Assembly (NCBI RefSeq): GCF_026745355.1
Contig: NC_079202.1
Location: forward strand, 30,951,240-31,015,239
DNA length: 64,000 bases
Direction of reading: 5' to 3'
Source: Beta vulgaris subsp. vulgaris
Taxonomy: Eukaryota; Streptophyta; Magnoliopsida; Caryophyllales; Amaranthaceae
In this document: positions 25,401-35,540 of the stretch, in pieces
Numbering within the stretch: the first letter of the stretch is position 1
How the letters are laid out: every line of letters starts with the position of its first letter
The notes under the pieces: model-generated
The model's input: the letters and a program-made list of their open reading frames with translations, nothing else
What the model was told of the DNA's origin: nothing
Database searches by the model: none
Made by a program: the position numbers and the translations under genes

Positions 25401-27132
25401 ATTCCCTTTCCAGTTTCCCCCAAACCAAACGCCCTCTAAGCTTCTACAACATTCTGTCTTGAGGCTTTGGCGACGAATTTTGAATATGTCTTGTATTCTC
25501 AGCTATTTGGTCCTCGAAAGTTATTGTAATCAGATGCTGTTTTGCTGGTGCATCAGTTTGTGAATCTCTTTTTGTTTGGATTTGAAGTTATTGTAATAAA
25601 ATGTGCAGACAGGCGCAACCTAAGCACTGACCACTATCAGGGAGTGAAATAGAAAAAGAGACTGCATTTAACAATAAGTGAATATTTGGAGTAATAATTC
25701 ATGCAAGGCAAATATAATGCTATATTATTCTCGCTGTAGTCCCTCAAACACCGTAATCCTACTTATCAAGATGAGCCAATATGAACGCTTTTTTTTTTCC
25801 ACCTTATACTGGTGTTATGAGTTTGCTTCGGTTAGGGCCTCAGGGGATATGAAATTATTACTCTGCTGTTGTGCTTGCATAAAATAAGTTGTAGCCACTA
25901 GGGATTTCCTTTGTTTGTTCAATGAAATGTTTCTACTGGATGGTTGTTAGTGAACTTGCTTTTGCTTTGAATTGAATATGGCTTGCACACTAGATTGTTG
26001 AGTTTGTTACTTCTTGTTTGTGTAGTTTCCTGATTTTGATGGGCAGAAAGTGTCACTGGAGCTTGATGACGATGGAAATATAGGGACACTCGAGGCAAAT
26101 TCTGGTATCAAACGCTTAATGCCCTAAACACTCTTTGTAATACCCTCACCCTGTCAAAGTTGCTAAAGGATAGAATCAAATACAATTTTTAGTCTCGTTT
26201 CTTTTTTTGGACAGAGACACAGGAAGTAATATTCTTTGGTCTGATGCTTCTTGTTTGTGGCAGGTAAAGTTTATAATTTGGTCAACTATCCATCTGAGGC
26301 AGCAGATATAGCAGTTTTTTTATCCTCTCCATCAGGGCCAAAAGTTGGTATGTCTGAAATTGTTATTTTGAGTGTGAAAGAGTATCTCTTTACTGTGACT
26401 TTGTTTATGTCATAGTTTACATGAAATCGGATCACTTTGCTTATGAGCTAATGGGTTAAAAAATGTAGCCAAGGAAGTGACATTATTATTTTTTTTTTTG
26501 GAAAGAAGGAAGTCACGTTAGTTAGTGACTATACTTCTTCTGCAAGTTAATCTCAGTGAGCTGAATCACTGATCATATCGGAAACGTAGTAATAAAATGA
26601 AAAAGATCAATGAGCTCATTGACTGATAAAACTATAATTGGCTATTCAACTATTGGATTCTCGAACACAGATCAGTCGGGGAGAAATCTAAATAAGCCAT
26701 AAATTCTTTTCTCTGCCTAATGTGTGTGTTTTCTCTGCTCTGGCAGCTGGAAAAATTTCACGGCATGTTTCACTGGTCCATTATCCAGATCCACAAGAAC
26801 TGATAGCTCTTGAGTCTGATACAAAAAATCAACCACCAATGAGAGCTAAGACTTCATTGACAAGTTCTTCAAATCATTTTTCATCTCCTTCACAGAGTCA
26901 TAGAACTCCACATTCACAAAGTAGGAGCCGATCTACTCATAATAGCAAAAGAAGCTCCCTGTCTGAAGTCACTGATGTATCAAAACATTCAAAAAGAAGT
27001 ATTGGTGAGCCATCGAGGTTCAGCAATCAATCTGCTCATGACTCAGGGCGAGGTCGAAGTGATGTCACTTTTTCAGGCTCATCAGAGTTATCGCATCGAA
27101 AAAAATCAAAGAAGACAGATGGTACAGCTTGA
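19286..27132 (+). CDS. Host gene resembling plant Mediator-associated protein 2 (spliced, 228 aa)
   Basis: Four exons join in frame with GT-AG introns: 19286-19423, 26026-26104, 26264-26347 and 26747-27132 (687 nt including the TGA). The N-terminus is acidic and ends exon 1 with DEDTELWLIQLPDDQ. Exon 2 has FPDFDGQKVSLELDDDGN, exon 3 VYNLVNYPSEAADIAVFLSS, and exon 4 AGKISRHVSLVHYPDPQEL. A long Ser/Arg/Lys-rich, probably disordered tail ends in HRKKSKKTDGTA, which could act as a nuclear-localisation patch. From memory, the ELWLIQ-PDFDGQ-LELD-GKISRHVSLVHYP order matches a small plant nuclear protein named Mediator-associated protein 2 (Arabidopsis At5g64680) and is distantly like RNA polymerase I subunit RPA34-type proteins. 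The role would be in transcription, in the nucleus. The gene structure is much surer than the name. Coding intron 1 is 6.6 kb and full of transposons. The 3'UTR should lie just after 27132. Confidence 0.7.
19708..20020. repeat. Diverged direct repeat in coding intron 1
   Basis: TTGATAGCTCTCTAAATCTTAACTACAAAGATAAATTTG...CAACTTCCATTTTGC (about 19728-19795) returns as TTGACAGCTCTTTTGAATC...CAGCTTCCATATTGC (about 19945-20020). The copies are 60-90 bp long and about 215 bp apart. Confidence 0.75.
20530..20850. mobile_element. MITE-like element rich in GGAAAA/TTTTCC in intron 1
   Basis: The left part (ATTCCCCATGGAAAGTGG, then TTTTCCAAGAAAAC) is roughly inverted at the right end (reverse complement GGTTGGGAGGAATGTCTTTT then CCAGGAAAA). 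The right margin TTTGGTTGGGAGG resembles ends of Tourist-like MITEs. Exact ends and TSD are not clear. Confidence 0.45.
23100..24168. mobile_element. Non-autonomous DNA element with 9-bp direct repeats (Mutator-like?) in intron 1
   Basis: A perfect 9-bp repeat TTTCCAGCA (23091-23099 and 24169-24177) flanks a unit that begins GTGGCGGAGCCACG and ends CCACCCCTGACTCGGAATC then CTGCCTGC. Plant elements with GTGGCGGAGCCA ends are common, and a 9-bp duplication suggests Mutator type, but the right inverted repeat is shortened or rearranged. Inside are a long T-run, a GC-richer segment (23170-23470) with short frames, and AT-rich DNA. No transposase. Confidence 0.6.
24616..25436. mobile_element. Tourist/PIF-Harbinger-like MITE (821 bp, TSD TAA)
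   Basis: GGGGGTGTTTGGTTACTATG on the left pairs with GAGGGCGTTTGGTTTGGGGG on the right (reverse complement). The 3-bp target TAA is repeated (24613-24615 and 25437-25439). The middle is strongly G-rich on the plus strand (24960-25370), so short frames on both strands there are spurious. Confidence 0.75.
26026..26104 (+). CDS. Host gene coding exon 2
   Basis: 79 nt between acceptor GTGTAG| and donor TCTG|GTATCA. Enters in phase 0 and leaves one base for the next codon. Encodes FPDFDGQKVSLELDDDGN and the following acidic/small residues. Confidence 0.7.
26264..26347 (+). CDS. Host gene coding exon 3
   Basis: 84 nt between acceptor GTGGCAG| and donor GTTG|GTATGT. Completes a split glycine codon and again ends in phase 1. 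Confidence 0.7.
26747..27132 (+). CDS. Host gene coding exon 4 (C-terminal tail)
   Basis: Begins after CTCTGGCAG| by completing an alanine codon, then GKISRHVSLVHYPDPQEL, a Ser/Arg-rich low-complexity tail, and a basic C-terminus before TGA. Confidence 0.75.
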
Positions 27133-28422
27133 TAGTATTTGTAATCTGTTGGAAAAATGTGTGACATGCATTTTGATGTTATTGCAACATTTTGATAGAG
27201 GAGCTCATGGATATGTTGATTAGATGTTTTTACATGATGTTATTACAATACTAGATTTGGCCACACTTATTGAAACAGAGGTCTCCCCTCTCTGTTTCTT
27301 GTTCCCCTCCTAAAAATAACCATAGTTGTCGGCTTCTTCGAAGGGTTGCCATCTACCAGTTTTGTGATGGTAAGCTTCAATTCTCTGTTTTCTTTTTGAG
27401 TACCGGATAGCAACTTAATTTATGAGAGTTGTTTATTCAATTTATTGGTGGGTTGGCTATCTTTTTCTAGGAGCTTCAAGAATTCTGATCTTTTCAGAGA
27501 CATTAGTGCCTTCGTGGTTTAGAGATGGTTTGCTATGTGGTTCTATAAAGGTTTTCAATTATGTTTCTGCAATCTAGTGAATAATACAAAAGTTTTCTTT
27601 ACATATTTATGTAACGACGGATCCATTCATAAAAAGTTGCAAAGAGACAACGAATTGAGAATATGTGAAGTTGTAAATATTTTATTTTCGTATTCTTAGT
27701 TCTATCATGGAAGATTTTTGTTTGGCTTTGAATTTGTTTTCGTTGATATTGTTTTAACTATTGTAGATGTGGTACAACTTTCGTTAAGTTATTGTCCCTT
27801 GGGTCTTAAAATGAGAAAAACATTTGGCAACAATTATATATACCCAATCTAAGTTTTTGTCGAAATTAGATGACTTGAACATGACTAATACTAAAATATA
27901 CTTAATTCGTTTCTTTTTACTCGCAATGTTGCACTATTTACTAACTTTACTTATTTTTATCTTTGATCATTTATAGTTAAGGAAAAAAATATTAATTTAA
28001 GATCTTGTTAGATTCGCCTCGATGTAAATTTTCCAAATATCTACATTTTATAATATTGAATTGTCGATGATTAAAAATATTAGTAAAAATTGATTCTAAT
28101 AAGTCTTTAACAGTCTTAATACAAAATATTATCATTGTTGTCGCGGGAATATCAAGAATAATTTAGTTATTTTATCGAAGTATTAATTTGAATATTATCA
28201 TGATTGTTGTTGTTAATATTAATGTTACAAGAATAAACCTCTAAATACCAATTCCGGGTTTTCAGTTTGGTCAGCTCCAAATTTGGAAAATTCTAGTCCG
28301 GACTGGTGGATTGCATTACCTATTATCTTAGTAAAAAAAAATTATATGTTAAAAAGAATTTATAAGTTAGAAAGTTAAATCCTACTATTTATTACCTTTA
28401 GAATAATTGTTATTAAAATCAC
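27133..28422. other. 3'UTR of the host gene and AT-rich intergenic DNA
   Basis: The first 100-300 bases should contain the 3'UTR, but no clear poly(A) signal stands out. Beyond that the DNA is AT-rich with no frame. A phrase near 28250-28320 (GGGTTTTCAGTTTGGTCAG, then TCCGGACTGG) looks like a piece of a hAT-type repeat; a related hAT-like end lies at 30001-30140 on the other side of the foldback element. Confidence 0.4.
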
Positions 28423-29977
28423 CGGTTTTTTCACCATATATGCCTGACAATTTTTTTTTGCACCATATACCCTTTCGACTTTTGACATTCACCATATACC
28501 TCTCACTTTTGAAAAAAATACATCCACTTACCCTTAATGATTAACGACGTTAAATTCCGTTAGTCATTAATCTCTAATCCCCCCATCTAACCCTAAATCT
28601 ACCCCTAACCATAACCCTAATACCCTAACACCCCAATCCTACCCCACCCCTGCAGGCTGCAACACTACCCCTCCTCCCACTCCCGCAGCCCCCCTTTCCC
28701 TACCCCCAGCCCCCCTCCCCCGGTCGCGCTACAACCCCCTCCTCCCCCGCAGCTCCCATCCCCCTCCCCTTCCCCTGTTAAATCATGCAACCCCCTCCCC
28801 TTCCCCCCGCATCGTGCAAACTCCCACCCCTTCCCTCGCCGTCGCGCAACCCCCATCCCTTCCCCAACAACCGTTGCACCCTTAAAATAAAATAAATCTA
28901 AAACGAATCAAGACCAAATCTGAATTGGAGGGAGAATAAGTCGGATTATATGGTTGCTGAGGGGGGGGGTTTGGGGCGGACGGAGGTTGCGCGACGGCGG
29001 GTAAGGGGAGGGAGGTTGTGCGACGGCGAGGGAAGGGGAGGGGGTTGCACGACGGTAGGGGGATGGGGGATGGGGGCTGCGGGGTAGGGGAGGGAGGAGA
29101 GGGGCTGCAGGGTGGGGGAAAGGGGGGTTGTGGGGGTGGTGGGGGAGGGGTAGGGCTGCAACTTGCCGGGGGTGGGGATAGGGTTGCGGGTGGCGGTTGG
29201 GGGTGAGGTAGAGATGGCAATATCCAGTGGATCACCCGACCACCCGCTCCACCCGGTTTATTAAGTGGGTGAAAAATCCGGTTTAAATGGATGATAGCCG
29301 GGTGACGGATAATAGGGTGATGGATGCGGGTCGGGTTCGGGTGATATTTTTTCATCCATCACCCGATCCATCATCCGTTTACCACCCGACCCGCCACCCT
29401 TTAAAGTAAAAAGTATATAATTTTTTTAATTTTTGGCTTTTAAAAATATTTTTATGTTAATAATGTGGATTAGAGTTAATTTGGAGACGATTTTACATAG
29501 TAAGTAGAATTATATAAATGGATTAGTGATTCTTGTTAGTAATTTTTCTTTCTTCTCCTAATATTTGATTTCACCCGTTAATCACCCGATCCATCCGTTA
29601 ACCCGGTTACAAATGGATGGATGGATTCGGGTGGAGATGGATGCGGGTGATGGATGGATCGGGTGAAGTGGGTGGATGCGGGTGATGGATGCGGGTGACG
29701 CTCCACCCGCCCCGAACCCGATCCATTTACATCTCTAGGGTGAGGGGAGGAGGAGGGGGAGGGGTGGGTGTGTTAGGATTAGGAGTAGATTTAGGTTAGT
29801 TAATTAGGATTAGAGGAGGAATTAGGGGTTAATGACTAATGGAGTTTAACGCCGTTAATCATTACGGGTAAGTGGATGTATTTTTTCAAAAGTGAGGGGT
29901 AATATGGTGAATTTCAAAAGTTGAAAGGGTATACGGTGCAAAAAAAAATTGGTCAGGGGTATATGGTGAAAAAATCG
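28423..29977. mobile_element. Foldback/Mutator-like element 1 (1555 bp, 9-bp TSD)
   Basis: The left end CGGTTTTTTCACCATATATG is inverted at the right end (...GGTATATGGTGAAAAAATCG). TSDs are TAAAATCAC and TAAAATCAT (28414-28422 and 29978-29986, 8 of 9 identical). The inverted repeats extend well over 100 bp and consist of spaced CACCATATACC words and an inner palindrome (TTAATGATTAACG...GTTAGTCATTAATC). The arms go on into C-rich DNA on the left (28600-28870) and G-rich DNA on the right, so the element could fold into one huge hairpin. Long frames here are compositional. A hAT MITE sits inside (29209-29737). Confidence 0.75.
29209..29737. mobile_element. hAT-type MITE (529 bp, TSD GGGTGAGG) nested in foldback element 1
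   Basis: Inverted ends TAGAGATGGCAAT / TAGAGATGTAAAT lie between perfect 8-bp repeats GGGTGAGG (29201-29208 and 29738-29745). The subterminal parts are packed with CACCCG/CGGGTG words and GGATGGATC repeats, as in other plant hAT MITEs of this style. Confidence 0.9.
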
Positions 29978-30000
29978 TAAAATCATTGAATATTAATTCC

Positions 30001-30140
30001 AAAGGTCCAAAACCGTATCGGGACCAACTGTCATTTTTTTGCTCCGTTCCCGATCCAAAAAAAATCCCAGATTCTTGTCCACTGGTTCAGCCGATTCCAC
30101 TCTTGTCTGGTCCAGTCCTGGACCTGTGCACATCCCTACT
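30001..30140. mobile_element. Probable end of a hAT-like repeat (partial)
   Basis: The run ending GGACCTGTGCACATCCCTA would, reverse-complemented, start TAGGGATGTGCACAGGTCC, a typical plant hAT-MITE end. A clear partner end is not found; the repeat may have been split by foldback element 1. Confidence 0.35.
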
Positions 30141-30489
30141 TTCAAGAGTAGACGCTCATAGTATATTCGGATATACCATGCTCATAGTGTATCCAGACAC
30201 AATTCTGTAACAAATTCTCGAAATGAACAAAATTTTACTCATTTATAGTGACTTAATTCATTTTCTCTCTCTTATTTCCTCATCTTCTTTCTCATTGTTC
30301 CTCTTACCTCCAATTTTCTCTCTCCTCCATTATTCTCTTACCACCACATTTCTCTCCTCCATTTTTCTCACCTCTAAATTTCTCTCTCCTCAATTGTTTC
30401 TCACCTCCAAATTTTTCATCCTACATTATTTATCTTTCTCCTTCAAATTTGCAACCTTCACTCCAATTAATGAATGACAAAAACAAATA

Positions 30490-31105
30490 TTGGTCCCAAC
30501 AATAGCCCTCTCGCATAAAAGGTCTCAACTTTTGATTATTCCATAACCTTCCCAACTTTGGAGGGGTACTTTACAAAAATGGTCCTACTAGGTCACGTAA
30601 CCTGCTACAACAGAAAAACCTTATAAACCACAATCCTTTCCACGCTCTCGAAACCTCCTGCCTTTCCCTGCCACCCTCCCCCGCCTTCCAAACCTTCTGT
30701 CATGCTCCGCCACCCTATGCCGAACCCCTAAAACCACCATTCTCTACCTCCCTATTGTTAGCCCGTCGGAGTCCTGCTGGCCATTGCAGCACCGACTCCC
30801 TGCCTTCTCTCTCTCTCGCGTCCCTTCTTCCCCCTCTCCTTACCCAACTCTCTCTCTTGCCCTTCCCCTGGCACGCTGCTGCACTTCCACCACACAGCCA
30901 TTACTACCCCATGTCGCCACCAGGAAACCCTCCCCCCATGAAACCCCCTCTCCTGCACCGCCACCTCCTACCCCATCCCAAAAAAATCTCTCCCCGCCCT
31001 TAAAACCAACCGACCCCCCGAAAGTTGGGACTAATGTTGAATAACTGAATATTGGGACCTTTTATGAAAGATGGATATAGTTTGGACCGCTTTTGTAAAA
31101 TTTTC
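30490..31105. mobile_element. Foldback element 2 with TTGGTCCCAAC / GGTCCAAAC arms
   Basis: The left arm (TATTGGTCCCAACAATAG, CATAAAAGGTCTCAAC, CTTCCCAACTTTGG) is mirrored by the right arm (reverse complement GCGGTCCAAACTATATCC, CATAAAAGGTCCCAA, GTCCCAACTTTCGG), over about 75 bp with mismatches. The middle is C-rich (30650-31020) with spurious frames. No clean TSD, so the ends are approximate. Confidence 0.55.
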
Positions 31106-31322
31106 TTTTTTTTAATCGTAGTTAACTAGAATGACCATTTTAAATCAGGATATCTTTTATGTCAACCTAACCTACATTATGTAAGCCATGCCCTTAGGCG
31201 TAAAGACAAAAAGGATAGAGAAATTCCCTCCCTTCAGAACTTTTAACTAGTATACTCTCAATTCTTTTTTGATCTCTTACTTTAACTTTAATGGTCAAAC
31301 AATGTAAACTTTGACCTTTAAT

Positions 31323-31603
31323 AAATTATTTTTAATAAGTCAACCTTTGGTTGATTCTCTCAAAATAAGTCAATCTTTTGATTATCTTAGAATAAGTTAA
31401 CCTTGTATCTACTTCTGCTGTAAACGAGCTAATTACGGTGAAATTATGATACGTGTCACATTTTAATAAAATGACATTGTGATTTAACTCATTTATAGCA
31501 AAATTAGATACAAGGTTAACTTATTCATAGTTAATCGAAAAGTTGACTTATTTTTAGAATAACGCGCAAAGGTTAACTTACTAAAAATAAATTTTCCTTT
31601 ATA
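31323..31603. mobile_element. Small hairpin element with about 90-bp inverted repeats
   Basis: AATAAGTCAACCTTTGGTTG...AATAAGTTAACCTTGTATCTA (31335-31412) is inverted as TAGATACAAGGTTAACTTAT...AAAGGTTAACTTACTAAAAATAAATTT (31507-31600). The loop is about 95 bp. Flanks CCTTTAATA and CCTTTATAT are similar but not identical, so the TSD is doubtful. Confidence 0.6.
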
Positions 31604-32127
31604 TTATGAATTTATTATCGGCTAGTTTGTATGTGTTTTTACCCACATAAAAGTATTCCTAATTTCTATTAACACATAATAAGAGAAAATTATGATCAAT
31701 GTTCATTCTTGGAAACTGTGAGAAAAAAGTAGGAAGAACAAATAATAATAGAGAGAACAAACACGATAAAACACCTACTAACTATCCCAAGCTACCTTGG
31801 ATGGTTAATGTTTGTAATTGATATTCTCTTTATCTCATATTCTCCATAGTTATGATTGCAACGTTTTCTTCCATCCAATCTTCAACGCCCTAATAGTTCT
31901 TTTGGTTAAATGACAATAAAAGGTTAAATTTATATTCAATGAATAACTTTTAATAGGATACAAAGTTGCCTGATATATATGTTATTGTTGTAAAAAAAAT
32001 TCATTGATCACATATTTCAATAGCTTGACCATCAATAATTTCAGGTGCATGGAGGGCAGGAGACGTAATAGAGGAAAAGGGTGATAGCAATTTTTAGAAA
32101 GTTGGTTAGTTTGTTAGAAGAGGAAAA
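31604..32127. other. AT-rich intergenic stretch, nothing recognisable
   Basis: No ORF, no paired ends and no convincing splice signals. Short A- and T-runs only. Confidence 0.4.
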
Positions 32128-32697
32128 TCATAAGTAAAAAAAGAAGAGGGAGCATGCACAAGTGATTATGGCTAACACAGAGTTTTTTTTTTTTAGCATC
32201 GGAAAAATTTGCATAATGGAAAAACAGAAAAAGGACCTATTAATGCTAGCACCACTGGCTAGATTTGGGGAATCCTTGACTCGTCTATGACACTTGCAGA
32301 GACAAACATTAAAACAAGAGCAAACAAAACTAACATATTGGGGCTTCTTTGAGATATCAACTAAAATACCCTCATTCATAGTGAGAGCCGGATTAGAGAC
32401 ATGTGCTACCCTCAACTTGGAGTTGCGGGGGGCCTTCTTCAAGAGATTAGTCTTTAAAGTGAAGGTGTAAACCTTCAACGCTGATAATGAGTGGGATTGA
32501 CGATAGAAATGAACTTCTTTCCCTTCCTGTTGCCTTTCTGCACCTGCACAAGAAATCATCATGTGTGAGGATGGTTGTTCTTTGTTGACAAAGGTGACCT
32601 TGTTAAGGATTTTCTTGCGAAATGGAGACCACAAACTCTCCAAAGATTCTGCAGTCCTGCACTTCTCATCCATTTCAACTATATCTTCTCCTCCACT

Positions 32698-34176
32698 CAC
32701 TAGTGGAAGAATGTGGATCTAACACAATATAACCGATCCGGTTAGGCTCAAACCGGATTAGCTAAAGTCAATTGATCCGATTTGGGCTCAAAACCATATT
32801 GTGCCATATTTTCGCACAATTTATGCGAACAAAACTGATCCGGTTGGAATGAATGGACTGGATAAGTTGGATCAAATTTAGTACTTCCTCCGTTTCATAA
32901 TACTCGCTACACTTTCCATTGTATGTAGGAAGTTTCACATTACTTGCTACACTTCCTTTTTGGGCAATAAACTCTCTCTATCTCTCTCCTCTCACATGGG
33001 TCCCTTATCTTTTTACTCTCTACCTCTCTCTTCTCCAAAAATTTCCTAGGAGTCCATGAATTGAGAAATGTAGTGAGTAATATAAAATAGAGGAAGTATA
33101 AAACACGCACATGCCCTGTCACCCCCTCTAATCCATTCGACTCTAACCCTCACTTACCTCTCACTCCCTAAGATCCCTAACCCTCACTTCCCTTTCACCC
33201 CTTGAGATCCCCTCTAACCCGTTGTTTCTCTCATTTCTCTAACCCTCCTCATTCTTCTCTTCTCTAACCTAAATCCACACACGTCGTCTTCATCGGTCCT
33301 TCATCCTTCATTAGATCCCATTTCCATCTCTCGTCTTCTCTCTTCCAATTTAGAGTTCGAAGAAGCGAATCCACATCTCCTTGAGCGTGAATCCGCAGCC
33401 ACCATAGAAGAAGCAAAGAGATTGCAAAAATTAAATACGAAGCGAAGAGATTGCGAAATACAAAGCGAAGAGATTGTAAAGAGATTGCGAAATAGGATAC
33501 GAAGAATGAAGACGCGAAGTGCAAGCCATTGCCATCTTCTAGGTTTTTCAAATTTTAGGGCTCGTAATTTTTTTCTATAATTAGTTCAAATCTAGGTTTT
33601 GTTTATCGTTTCCTTTTTGTAAATAGGGTTTCGTTTTTAGTTATTTGTAAACAAAATTCAAACTTTGCTCAACCACCATCTTCTTTGTGTACATCGAAGA
33701 ACTCTACTCAACCACCATCGAGGGAATTTCAGTTATTATAATAAGGATTTTTATTTTTCGTCTTTTTCAATTAGTTTTTTGTACCTTTTTTTGGCTGCAA
33801 TTTCTTCCTTTTTATTTATTCGTTTGTAATAGATTTGTTGTGATATATTATATTTCAATTTTTGTTTCTTGTTCAATTTTTATTTGGATTGTTTATGTCG
33901 TTCTTAATTTTGTATAACATAATTTGTTGAAATGTTATTGAAATGTTGTTGTAATGTTGATCTTGTTGTTGTTGAAGCGTTTTTTTTAAAACCCTTCCCA
34001 CACTTGTTGGTCCGGTTCTTGTTGAAAACCGAATTAGTTACCTTAGGAAATGATCCGGTTTTCACAAAAACCGGACCAGTTCCTAGACAACTAATCTGTG
34101 AGCCCAATCGATCCGGTCCAAAATCGAAGTTGGAAGCTCGGTTTTGACCGGATCCGATGTGTTTTTTTCCACTAGG
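32698..34176. mobile_element. Non-autonomous CACTA element (TSD ACT; 3' end with 1-bp loss)
   Basis: It starts CACTAGTGGAAGAATG and ends ...TTTTTTTCCACTAGG, where the expected CACTAGTG has lost one base. ACT is repeated on both sides (32695-32697 and 34177-34179). Subterminal words GATCCGGTT / AACCGGATC recur at both ends (32730-32870, 34010-34155). A Stowaway MITE is nested at 32884-33096. The centre (33110-33660) is CT-rich on the left then AT-rich, with no transposase. Confidence 0.75.
32884..33096. mobile_element. Stowaway-like MITE nested in the CACTA element (213 bp, TSD TA)
   Basis: CTTCCTCCGTTTCATAATAC on the left and its inverted partner ending TATAAAATAGAGGAAG on the right, with TA at 32882-32883 and 33097-33098. 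ACTCGCTACAC / GTAGTGAGT extends the inverted match inward. Confidence 0.85.
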
Positions 34177-34307
34177 ACTATTGCTTTATGTAGAAGAGAA
34201 ACTTTGCTCTTGATTTCATCCTGGACATCCAAATCCATCTGATGGATTCCAGGGGTTAATGCATGGGTATCTATAGCTCCCTGCTTAGGAGCTTGACCCT
34301 TACACAT

Positions 34308-35540
34308 CTGAGCATCATTAACCCTAAGATGAACTAAAAAAAGGTGCCCTCAAGACTTGTAGTCTCCTAAGCAATTTCCTTATTCTTCAATTAAACTACT
34401 CTGGCTACCCTTAAGTCAACTTGTAACTTTTACCATTGCCAAACTTCTCCTAAAAAGGGCTTTCTCATTCCTCTTATCAACACCTAACACCAGTGAACAC
34501 GAAACAATGACTTTGTTAAACTGATTTTGTTTGATTTCACAAGTAGTAATATTCAATTGCAAAGAATAACTAATTCTCTAAATTGAGGATCGTCATATAA
34601 GCACAATCATCATCACAAATAGAAAAAGGGGTAAGGAAATATGATATCATTGCTATATTTGTCGTTGGCTTTTGTAAACTCGTTCAATTTGAAAAGATAA
34701 TTCCTTTCTTCTTTAAGGAAGCCACATACTCAATTGCCTCACTAGAGCCAACATATTTTTTCAAACAACTCTTTAACAACTTTCTCTTCATCCAAACATT
34801 CTAGATGGTGCAACAAGTTCAAAGCTAAACTAGGTACATTCTTCATATATCCTCCAATAGAACCATGGTAATAATTCAAATGCTAACAAAATTCAATCAA
34901 ACCAAGCATCTTAAGTAGAGCTGGCAAAATATTACCCAACCCGTCAAACCGACCAGAACCAAACCCATTAATAATGGGTTAGGTCGAAATTTTCACTCGT
35001 TCAATTAAATAGGTCGACCTGATCCAACCCGTTTAATTAAATGGTTTGGGTCAGGTTGAAAATTTCGACCTGATTTCAACCCGTTTAACCGATTCATGCA
35101 AACAACCTAAAATACCTAACTCGTTTCACAGCTAAAAAAATTAGACTTGCCCATATAGAAAGTTAAAAAGTAAAAACCCTAACTCACAATTTGCTTTTAA
35201 CTTGAAATTCTACTCTTCTTGACGGCGAATCCTCAACAGTCGTGGCAGGATTCAGGTGGCGAAAAAGGATGGCTGAGGAGGCAACCGAAGGTGTAGTGAG
35301 AAACTAATGATGACAACCAAACTAAGATCAAAATCCGCCTAAAAGAAATAATGCTGAAGCTCGCTGATGACAGGAGAAGAGCAACAAAGGTGTTCCAGTC
35401 GTCGACGAGTTGTTTTTGGCTTGGGTACGCTAGGGTTCACAAGGGTGGGAGGTTCGTAGTTACTATGAATTTTGAACACATGGTTTTGGAAGCGAGATGC
35501 TTATGTATTGACATTTTGACTTTTACTATGATTGAACAAA
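34308..35540. other. Intergenic DNA with a partial hAT-like repeat
   Basis: 34320-34900 shows no feature I can support. 34919-35110 starts TAGAGCTGGCAAAATATTAC and continues with many inverted AACCCGTTTAA / GGTCGAAATTTTC words, in the style of hAT MITEs, but the opposite end and TSD are missing. 35170-35530 has a short ORF on each strand with no recognisable similarity. Confidence 0.4.

Larger units (their letters stand above)
32128..34307 (-). pseudogene. Unrecognised minus-strand coding region broken by a CACTA element
   Basis: Left part: an open frame of up to 190 codons (32128-32700) containing EMDEKCRTAESLESLWSPF, RKKILNKVTFVNKEQPSSH and a Cys-rich FVCSCFNVCLCKCHRR segment. Right part: 34307 to about 34177, MCKGQAPKQGAIDTHALTPG and VQDEIKSKVSLLHKAIV. 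The CACTA element at 32698-34176 lies between them. Across the empty site the two frames do not continue into each other, so the ORF had either already shifted or never been one exon. I do not recognise the family; a captured or decayed gene is the safest reading. Confidence 0.35.

Noticed and set aside
28665..29355. Long proline/serine- and glycine-rich frames on both strands
   Set aside because: They come from C-rich and G-rich arms of a foldback transposon, overlap one another in several frames, and have no start context, introns or recognisable domain.
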